Assembly (NCBI GenBank): GCA_025924845.1
Contig: JAICHN010000117.1
Location: forward strand, 1 to 11,917
Direction: 5' to 3'
DNA: 11,917 nt
Source of the DNA: Chloroflexota bacterium
GTDB lineage: Bacteria; Chloroflexota; UBA5177; JANWHV01
Shown: in pieces, positions 6,820-11,917 of the stretch
How positions within the stretch are numbered: the stretch's first letter is position 1
Layout of the letters: each line of letters starts with the position of its first letter
Position numbers and translations under genes: made by a program
Notes under the pieces: generated by a model
Databases searched by the model: none
What the model was told of the DNA's origin: nothing
What the model saw: the letters and a program-made list of their open reading frames with translations, nothing else

Positions 6820-7056
6820 CACCTAACGGGACCGTCAAGCTGAACTGGGTAGGTAATGGGCGAATGATGCTCCTTTTTCCTGGTCCTCGCCCCATGCGGA
6901 GTGATCTACCCTGACAGTCTACCGCGTAATGTGCGAGGCGCGGTTTGCACAGGGCATAGCCCATCGCATGCTCGTCCTGGTACCCTGAACGGCGGCTCGG
7001 GAAAACGCATCACACTGCCATGCTACTGGGCGCGACTTCAGGCAAAGGACGAGGCA

Positions 7057-9054
7057 ATGATCCCAATTGTCGAGGGAACCCTCTTGTGGGAACCATCGGA
7101 AGCGCTGAGGGCTGGCTGCGCTCTCACCCGTTATGCACGCGGGCTGGAGGAGCGGTACCAAACATCCTTCACCACCTACGACGCGCTGTGGCGGTGGTCG
7201 ATCGAGCACCTCAATACCTTTTGGCAATCGATCGCCGAGTTTTTCGTGGTTGGTCTCGCGGTTCCGCCTGACACTCCCGTGGTCCAGGGCGACATGCCGG
7301 AGGCGCGATGGTTCTCCGGCGCCACGATCAACTACGCGGAACAGGTGTTTCGCCATGCCTCGACGGCGTACCCGGCGTTGGTGTTCAAGGCCGAGGGAAA
7401 GCCGCGCCGCAACGTGTCGTGGGGGGAACTCGAGCAATCGGTTGGCACGTTGGCGGCGGCGCTCCGTGACCGAGGAGTGCGGGCGGGCGATCGGGTGGCG
7501 GCCTACCTTCCGAACATGCCCGAAGCAGTGGTTGCCTTTCTGGCCTGCGCGACGATAGGCGCCGTATGGTCAAGCTGCTCACCCGATATGGGCGCGGCCG
7601 GGGTGGTCGATCGCTTCGTGCAGATCGATCCAAAGCTCTTGTTCGTGGTAGACGGCTACCGTTATGGCGGAAAGGACTTCGATCGCACCGGGGTGGTGCG
7701 CGCTTTGCGAGCGGCGTTGCCATCCCTGGAGCACGTGGTGCTGATCCCCTATCTGAATCCGGACGCCGGGGGTGCGGCGGTGGGCGGCGCGACACTATGG
7801 AGCGAGTTAACGGCAGGTACCAGCCCACTAAGCTTCGCGTCGGTCCCCTTCGAGCATCCACTCTGGATCCTGTTTTCCTCGGGGACGACCGGCTTACCAA
7901 AGCCGATGGTTCAGGGACACGGCGGTATCGTGCTGGAGCACATGAAGCTACTGGCTCTGCATCACGACCTTCGACCCGGCGACCGCTTTTTCTGGCTCAC
8001 TTCGACGGGCTGGATGATGTGGAATCTGCTGGTCGGTGGTCTGCTGCTAGGGACGACCCTGGTTCTCTACGACGGCAGTCCCAGTTATCCCAATCTGGAC
8101 GCGCTTTGGGCCCTGGCCGAGGAGGCTGACGTGACCCTATTTGGGGCGGGAGCGGCCTACTATGCAAGCTGCATGAAAGCGGGCCTCCAGCCCAGGGCCA
8201 CCTATGCCCTGTCTCACCTGCGCACCGTAGGTTCAACCGGCTCACCGCTGTCTACGGAGGGCTTCCAATGGGTCTATGAGCAGGTGAAGTCTGATGCGTG
8301 GCTTGGTTCGGTGAGCGGCGGCACCGACGTCTGCGGCGCCTTCGTGGGACCATGTCCCTGGCTGCCGGTCCGCGCCGGCGAGATCCAGTGCCGTTGCCTG
8401 GGCGTGGCGGCAGCGGCCTTTGACGAGCTTGGTCAGCCCGTGATCGATCAGGTGGGTGAGTTGGTGATTACACGTCCGATGCCGTCCATGCCGCTCTATT
8501 TCTTGAACGATCCAACCGGCGAGCGCTATAGGGAAAGCTACTTCGAGATGTATCCCGGGATCTGGCGGCACGGTGATTGGGTGCGGATTCTGCCCCATGG
8601 GGGAGTGGTTATCTACGGACGCTCGGACGCCACGATCAATCGGCTGGGCATTCGGATGGGTACCAGCGAACTGTACAGAGTCGTGGAGGGGCTGCACGAG
8701 GTGGTGGACAGCCTGGTCGTCGATCTGGAGGGACTGGGCCGCGACTCGTTCATGCCTTTATTCGTGGTGTTGCGGGAAGGCGCAATACTGGATGAGGCAC
8801 TGAAATTGAAGATTAACGCGGCGATTCGGGAGGGGCTGTCGCCCCGGCACGTGCCGAATCGTATCTTTTCCATCGCCGCGGTGCCTCGTACGCTGAGCGG
8901 GAAGAAGATGGAGTTGCCGGTGAAGCGGATCCTCCTGGGCACGCCGGCCGAAAAGGCAGCCAATCCGGATGCGATGAGTAACCCGGAGAGCATTGAGTGG
9001 TTCAGTAAGTTGGCCGCCGAACTCAACCTCACTGAGCCTGGACCAACGTCATGA
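7057..9054 (+). CDS. aacS: acetoacetyl-CoA synthetase (acetoacetate-CoA ligase)
   Basis: A 665-residue ANL-superfamily acyl-CoA synthetase, matching the 640-670 of acetoacetate-CoA ligases. It activates acetoacetate with ATP and CoA through an acyl-adenylate, feeding ketone-body carbon (for example from polyhydroxybutyrate) into acetyl-CoA. Visible in order: the N-terminal cap with WFSGATINYAEQVFR (85-99); the P-loop ILFSSGTTGLPKPMV (271-285); WMMWNLLVGGLLLG (319-332); the adenine-site motif SGGTDVCGAFVG (420-431), characteristic of the acetoacetate branch; the hinge region HGDWV (505-509) and GRSDATINRLGIRMGTSELY (521-540); and C-terminal TLSGKKMELPVK (612-623) with the catalytic, commonly acetylated Lys616. 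The ATG at 7057 has AAAGGA 7 nt upstream; the 52 in-frame codons before it look non-coding. The stop overlaps an ATG (ATGA), coupling into the aro genes. The acetoacetate specificity is confident from family resemblance, not proven. Confidence 0.93.
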   Translation: MIPIVEGTLLWEPSEALRAGCALTRYARGLEERYQTSFTTYDALWRWSIEHLNTFWQSIAEFFVVGLAVPPDTPVVQGDMPEARWFSGATINYAEQVFRHASTAYPALVFKAEGKPRRNVSWGELEQSVGTLAAALRDRGVRAGDRVAAYLPNMPEAVVAFLACATIGAVWSSCSPDMGAAGVVDRFVQIDPKLLFVVDGYRYGGKDFDRTGVVRALRAALPSLEHVVLIPYLNPDAGGAAVGGATLWSELTAGTSPLSFASVPFEHPLWILFSSGTTGLPKPMVQGHGGIVLEHMKLLALHHDLRPGDRFFWLTSTGWMMWNLLVGGLLLGTTLVLYDGSPSYPNLDALWALAEEADVTLFGAGAAYYASCMKAGLQPRATYALSHLRTVGSTGSPLSTEGFQWVYEQVKSDAWLGSVSGGTDVCGAFVGPCPWLPVRAGEIQCRCLGVAAAAFDELGQPVIDQVGELVITRPMPSMPLYFLNDPTGERYRESYFEMYPGIWRHGDWVRILPHGGVVIYGRSDATINRLGIRMGTSELYRVVEGLHEVVDSLVVDLEGLGRDSFMPLFVVLREGAILDEALKLKINAAIREGLSPRHVPNRIFSIAAVPRTLSGKKMELPVKRILLGTPAEKAANPDAMSNPESIEWFSKLAAELNLTEPGPTS

Positions 9055-9116
9055 CCGGCAGGGCCAATCCGCGGCGGACCGCCGAACTGGGGCAAGTGAG
9101 CCGGCGGCACGCGTGA
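9051..9116 (+). CDS. possible 21-codon coupling ORF between aacS and aroE
   Basis: An ATG at 9051 overlaps the aacS stop as ATGA and opens a 21-codon frame (MTGRANPRRTAELG..., basic) whose TGA at 9114-9116 overlaps the aroE start as TGATG. It thus fills the 61-nt gap exactly, with stop-start overlap at both ends. No homology is recognised. The aroE start has no convincing Shine-Dalgarno sequence, so ribosomes terminating here could reinitiate on aroE. It may be a coupling device rather than a gene for a useful peptide, or a coincidence. Confidence 0.35.
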   Translation: MTGRANPRRTAELGQVSRRHA

Positions 9117-9979
9117 TGGAGCAACCACTTAAGGCGGCGTTGTTTGGCTTTCCGCTCGGCCACTCCGTATCTCCCGCCATGCATCACGCGGCGGCCGCGG
9201 CGCTGGGCATCTCGCTGAGCTACGAGCCATGGCCGTTGCCGGAGAGTGAGTTGGCCGACGCACTGCGGGTCATTCGCGGCGAGCCCTGGGTGGGGGCGAA
9301 CGTCACCTTACCCCATAAGCCGGCGGTGGCCAGGTTGGTGGATCGACTTACCGCGTCCGCACAGCGGATCGGCGCCGTGAACACGCTGTACAAACGCGAC
9401 GGCGAGATTTGGGGCGAAAACACCGATGCTCCGGCTCTGGCGCGCTCGCTCGGTGAGTTTGTCGGAGGCTCAGTCGCTGCGGCGCGTGTCTTGGTGCTGG
9501 GAGCGGGTGGCGCGGCTCGCGCCGTCGTGGTCGCCCTGACTGACCTGGGAGCGGCCGATATCGCCCTGGTCAATCGCACGGAGGGGCGGGCCGCCGCGCT
9601 GGTACGTGACCTCGAGTCACGGGGGGCAATCGAGGTGAGTCGAGTGCGCATTCTGCCCTGGGACGCGGTTTCCGACGTCATGGCGTCCACTACCCTCCTG
9701 ATCAATGCCACGAGCGCCGGGCTTGATGGAGCCGCGTTACCCTTGGCCGAACTGCCCCAAAGTACCGGGGCGCTGGTCTATGACCTGGTCTATGGTCCAG
9801 ATCAGACGCCGCTGGTGCGCCAGGCGAGGAATGCCGGCCTACGGGCAAGCGATGGGCTGTGGATGCTGGTCTATCAGGCGGCGCTCGCCTTCGAATTGTG
9901 GATCGGAGTACAGCCGCCCGAGGATGTGATGTATGAGGCGGCGCGCTCGGCGCTGCGAACCGGCCCGGTAGGACGCTGA
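9116..9979 (+). CDS. aroE: shikimate dehydrogenase (NADP+)
   Basis: A 287-residue AroE of normal length; it reduces 3-dehydroshikimate to shikimate with NADPH, the fourth step of the shikimate pathway, in the cytosol. The substrate domain has GFPLGHSVSPAMHH (11-24) with the shikimate-binding serines S17 and S19, NVTLPHK (62-68) with catalytic Lys68, GAVNTL (86-91) and ENTD (101-104) with catalytic Asp104. The cofactor domain has GAGGAARA (129-136), NRT (153-155), NATSAGL (197-203), YDLVYGP (222-228) and the closing DGLWMLVYQAALAFELW helix (246-262). The usual Gly three residues after the NTD aspartate is Ala here, a minor variation. The ATG at 9116 (or GTG at 9113) lacks a good ribosome-binding site, and longer in-frame reading overlaps aacS. 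The stop overlaps the aroK ATG by one base. Confidence 0.95.
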   Translation: MEQPLKAALFGFPLGHSVSPAMHHAAAAALGISLSYEPWPLPESELADALRVIRGEPWVGANVTLPHKPAVARLVDRLTASAQRIGAVNTLYKRDGEIWGENTDAPALARSLGEFVGGSVAAARVLVLGAGGAARAVVVALTDLGAADIALVNRTEGRAAALVRDLESRGAIEVSRVRILPWDAVSDVMASTTLLINATSAGLDGAALPLAELPQSTGALVYDLVYGPDQTPLVRQARNAGLRASDGLWMLVYQAALAFELWIGVQPPEDVMYEAARSALRTGPVGR

Positions 9980-10548
9980 TGAGGCGCGAGGTGGGCGGCG
10001 CCCTGGTGTTGGTAGGACTGAGCGGCAGTGGAAAGAGTACGGTTGGGCGCTTGGTGGCCGCGCGCCTGGGACTTCATGTTTTCGATACGGATCGGATGAT
10101 CGAGCAGCGCGCCGGCTGTACGGTCGCGGAGTTGTTCGCGGAGCGCGGTGAGGCGGTCTTCCGGGATCTCGAGACGGAGGCAGTGGCGGATGCCTGTGCC
10201 CGTCCGGGAGTGGTAGCGGTAGGTGGGGGCGCCGTGCTAAGGGCGGCTAATCGAGCTTACATGCGCCGGGGCAACCTGGTGGTTTGGCTGGACACGCCGG
10301 CGGAAATTCTGGCCTCGCGCTTAACCCGTCATACTCAGGGCGAAGAGCGGCCATTGCTCCGAGGGAATCTGGACGAGCGGATGTCTGCTCTCTGGGTAGA
10401 GCGCCGAGCGGCGTATGCCGCCACGTCACACGTACGTGTGCCCACATCGCGGGCGGCGCATTCCGGTTCGCATGCCGTGGCGGCGCTCGTAAGGGCCTAT
10501 TTTAAGGCATGGAGGGGTGAGGTATCGTGCCCTAATACGGACCTGTGA
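9979..10548 (+). CDS. aroK: shikimate kinase
   Basis: A 189-residue P-loop kinase that phosphorylates shikimate at O-3 with ATP, the fifth step of the shikimate pathway. Walker A is GLSGSGKST (13-21). DTD (36-38) gives the shikimate-binding/magnesium aspartates, FRDLE (61-65) carries the shikimate-binding Arg62, GGG (82-84) is the Walker-B/shikimate glycine motif, RPLL (124-127) is the LID with Arg124, and the R142/R143 region to Y146 (RRAAY) is the adenine-side element. It is slightly longer than the roughly 170-residue norm through a C-terminal tail (about 175-189) of no clear function. The ATG overlaps the aroE stop (TGATG) and AGGA lies 5 nt upstream, so both coupling and independent initiation are possible. 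Its product is the substrate for EPSP synthase, not encoded here. Confidence 0.95.
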   Translation: MRREVGGALVLVGLSGSGKSTVGRLVAARLGLHVFDTDRMIEQRAGCTVAELFAERGEAVFRDLETEAVADACARPGVVAVGGGAVLRAANRAYMRRGNLVVWLDTPAEILASRLTRHTQGEERPLLRGNLDERMSALWVERRAAYAATSHVRVPTSRAAHSGSHAVAALVRAYFKAWRGEVSCPNTDL

Positions 10549-10568
10549 CTCGTATCATAGGGAGCCTC

Positions 10569-10608
10569 CGGCTGCGGCCGGATGCTCGGGACGTACGGCT
10601 GCGGCCGG
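10569..10608 (+). repeat. short direct repeat in the aroK-aroB spacer
   Basis: CGGCTGCGGCCGG occurs at 10569-10581 and again at 10596-10608, a 27-nt period; flanking bases match partly (about 19 of 27 by hand). The 119-nt spacer is otherwise unremarkable: GGAGC at 10561-10565 could pair with GCTCC at 10615-10619. It may be an old tandem duplication. The 27-nt period keeps frame, so in the longer aroB reading it shows as a 9-residue Leu/Arg-rich repeat. Confidence 0.4.
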
Positions 10609-10654
10609 GTGCGAGCTCCTGGGTTGAAAGTATGCCGGCAGAGATTGCACTAAT

Positions 10655-10660
10655 AAGGAG
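10655..10660 (+). promoter_or_regulatory. ribosome-binding site that fixes the aroB start
   Basis: AAGGAG is 7 nt before GTG 10668, the best-placed Shine-Dalgarno in the aroK-aroB region. The codons over this stretch if read as protein (CTA ATA AGG AGA GCT AGA) are rare for a GC-rich genome, which argues that translation starts after it rather than through it. Confidence 0.7.
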
Positions 10661-10667
10661 AGCTAGA

Positions 10668-11825
10668 GTGGGTGATCCAGACATTCGAGAGCCGGTAAGG
10701 GTCTTGCGCTATCACACCGAGACAAGCACCGCCATCTATTGCGGGCCTGGTTTGTTGGATGAACTGGGAGACCTGCTGCGAGCCTTACCGCCGCATCCGC
10801 CCCGCCACGTCTTGCTGTGTACGGACGAGCGGGTTAACACCCTTCACGGCGATCGCGCCGCCCACGCCCTTGCCGAGGCGGGGCTGAAGGTGTCCCAAAT
10901 AACCATGCCGGCAGGTGAGGCGCATAAGCATTTGCAAACCGTGGCCGGAATCTATGCTCAATTCGCCGCCCTCGGTGTGGAGCGAAACGACCTGGTGATC
11001 GCCCTCGGCGGAGGCGTTCCGGGGGACCTGTTCGGCTTCGTGGCCGCTACCTACCTGCGCGGCCTGCGCTTCGTCCAGGTCCCAACCACCCTGGTGGCAC
11101 AGGTAGACAGCGCGATCGGCGGCAAGGTGGGGGTTGACCTACCTGAGGGCAAGAACATGGTCGGCGCCTTCAGGCACGCCGACCTGGTGATTGCCGATGT
11201 TGATGTGTTGCGCACCCTGCCCGAACCGGAATGGATCGCCGGCACGGCGGAGGTGCTCAAGCATGGTGTGATCGCCGACGCGGCGCTGTTTGAGCATCTG
11301 GAGGCGACCGCCGACCAATGGCGGTGGCGGTCCATGCCGTTAGACGCGGTCCTATCCGCGGCGATCGCCGTGAAGGCGCGGTTCGTGCAGGAGGACGTAT
11401 TCGAGACCGGATCAAGGATGTTTCTCAACTATGGGCATACCTATGGGCACGCCCTGGAGGCAGCGGCGGGCTATGGAAATCTACGGCATGGCGAGGCGGT
11501 CGGTTGGGGAATGGCGCTGGAAGCGCGCCTCGCGGCCGAGATCAACCTTGTTTCCGAGGAATTCGTGGTCCGCCAGGATACGGCACTGAATGCCCTTGGG
11601 CTCCTCGTGCCGTTCAGCTCGCCCCCGATGGATTCGGTGCTTTCCCATCTGTATCGTGACAAGAAAGTACGCTACGGCAAGATACGCTGGGCGCTGCCGG
11701 CAGGCACGATCGGGAGCTGCGTGGTACGCGACAACGTTCCCGAGGAGCTGGTGCGGGAGTTGCTGGCCGAGAGTCTACAGGGGACGTTGGTGCGTGTCCC
11801 TCGTTACGTGGTGCCGGGTGGCTAA
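10668..11825 (+). CDS. aroB: 3-dehydroquinate synthase
   Basis: A 385-residue (GTG start) DHQ synthase; it cyclises DAHP to 3-dehydroquinate using NAD+ and a divalent metal, the second step of the shikimate pathway. NAD-binding motifs are PAGEAHK (81-87) and ALGGGVPGD (112-120, with Pro where Val is frequent). The core signature is PTTLVAQVDSAIGGKVGVD (139-157) followed by GKNMVGAF (161-168). Metal ligands are E195 in GTAEVLKHG, H257 in NYGHTYGH and H274 in RHGEAV; H261 is the active-site histidine. RDKKVRYGKIRW (330-341) is the conserved late substrate-binding segment. These fit a true DHQ synthase rather than a valiolone- or gadusol-type sugar phosphate cyclase, though only a tree would settle it. 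GTG 10545 (overlapping the aroK stop) and ATG 10632 are in-frame alternatives but have weaker sites. The 92 nt after the stop hold no recognisable gene or terminator. Confidence 0.94.
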   Translation: MGDPDIREPVRVLRYHTETSTAIYCGPGLLDELGDLLRALPPHPPRHVLLCTDERVNTLHGDRAAHALAEAGLKVSQITMPAGEAHKHLQTVAGIYAQFAALGVERNDLVIALGGGVPGDLFGFVAATYLRGLRFVQVPTTLVAQVDSAIGGKVGVDLPEGKNMVGAFRHADLVIADVDVLRTLPEPEWIAGTAEVLKHGVIADAALFEHLEATADQWRWRSMPLDAVLSAAIAVKARFVQEDVFETGSRMFLNYGHTYGHALEAAAGYGNLRHGEAVGWGMALEARLAAEINLVSEEFVVRQDTALNALGLLVPFSSPPMDSVLSHLYRDKKVRYGKIRWALPAGTIGSCVVRDNVPEELVRELLAESLQGTLVRVPRYVVPGG

Positions 11826-11917
11826 AACAACCAAGGCCGACGAGCAGACGAGTATCGCTTGTCAAAGAGGAACTGGAGTGCTAGCCTAGGGCATCAGCAG
11901 GCGGAGCGCTTAAGGTA

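Noticed and set aside
6761..6902. 9-bp inverted repeat ACTCCGCAT / ATGCGGAGT flanking the REP-like region, as ends of a mobile element
   Set aside because: Nine bases in a spacer this size can occur by chance, there is no target-site duplication, and one arm overlaps the end of the 12-bp repeat.
6901..7056. N-terminal extension of the acetoacetyl-CoA synthetase by 52 codons
   Set aside because: The peptide does not resemble the family N-terminus, the protein is already full length from 7057, and the start at 7057 has a good ribosome-binding site.
10668..11825. aroB as a valiolone- or gadusol-type sugar phosphate cyclase, making the window a mycosporine-like cluster with the O-methyltransferase
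   Set aside because: Active-site motifs look like an ordinary DHQ synthase, it is embedded with aroE and aroK, and no ATP-grasp or NRPS-like partner is present.
11826..11917. Start of a further aro gene (such as aroQ) at the right edge
   Set aside because: GTG codons here run quickly into stops and no ribosome-binding site/start pair survives; any next gene starts beyond the window.

Overview
This is a GC-rich window (above about 60% G+C by eye) from a bacterium, carrying ordinary chromosomal genes. The best lineage guess is Chloroflexota, perhaps the Sphaerobacter/Nitrolancea group. That guess rests on the style of the aldo/keto reductase and TIM-barrel isomerase and on the remains of a large HTH/ATPase/TPR regulator, a gene type abundant in that phylum. 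It is an inference; no rRNA or other phylogenetic marker is present. I see no tRNA, rRNA, CRISPR array, complete insertion sequence or phage gene.

Layout. Positions 1-733 are degenerate: a possible gene start running off the left edge and, on the minus strand, a decayed regulator that keeps its N-terminal HTH and C-terminal TPR but has lost the middle. Two class I SAM-dependent methyltransferases follow on the minus strand (734-1531 and 1559-2509), 27 nt apart and probably co-transcribed. Divergent from them on the plus strand are a xylose-isomerase-like TIM-barrel sugar isomerase/epimerase (2722-3591) and a Gfo/Idh/MocA oxidoreductase (3662-4660). After a perfect 18-bp hairpin comes a cation-dependent O-methyltransferase (4890-5555). 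An aldo/keto reductase (5665-6675) lies convergent to it on the minus strand.

A 381-nt divergent spacer with a REP-like inverted repeat precedes a plus-strand run: acetoacetyl-CoA synthetase (7057-9054), shikimate dehydrogenase aroE (9116-9979), shikimate kinase aroK (9979-10548) and 3-dehydroquinate synthase aroB (10668-11825). The aro genes supply steps 2, 4 and 5 of the shikimate pathway; the remaining steps must be encoded elsewhere, possibly just beyond the right edge. The junctions in this run are tight: aacS overlaps a tiny ORF by ATGA, that ORF overlaps aroE by TGATG, aroE overlaps aroK by TGATG, and a GTGA lies at the end of aroK. Translational coupling is therefore likely.

The left half is accessory in character (sugar redox/isomerisation and methyl transfer) and the right half is core metabolism. 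I found no defence system or clearly new multi-gene system. The most useful leads are the coupling ORF before aroE, the long hairpin before the O-methyltransferase with a competing downstream sequence, the internally deleted regulator, and a speculative link from shikimate intermediates to a methylated catechol.
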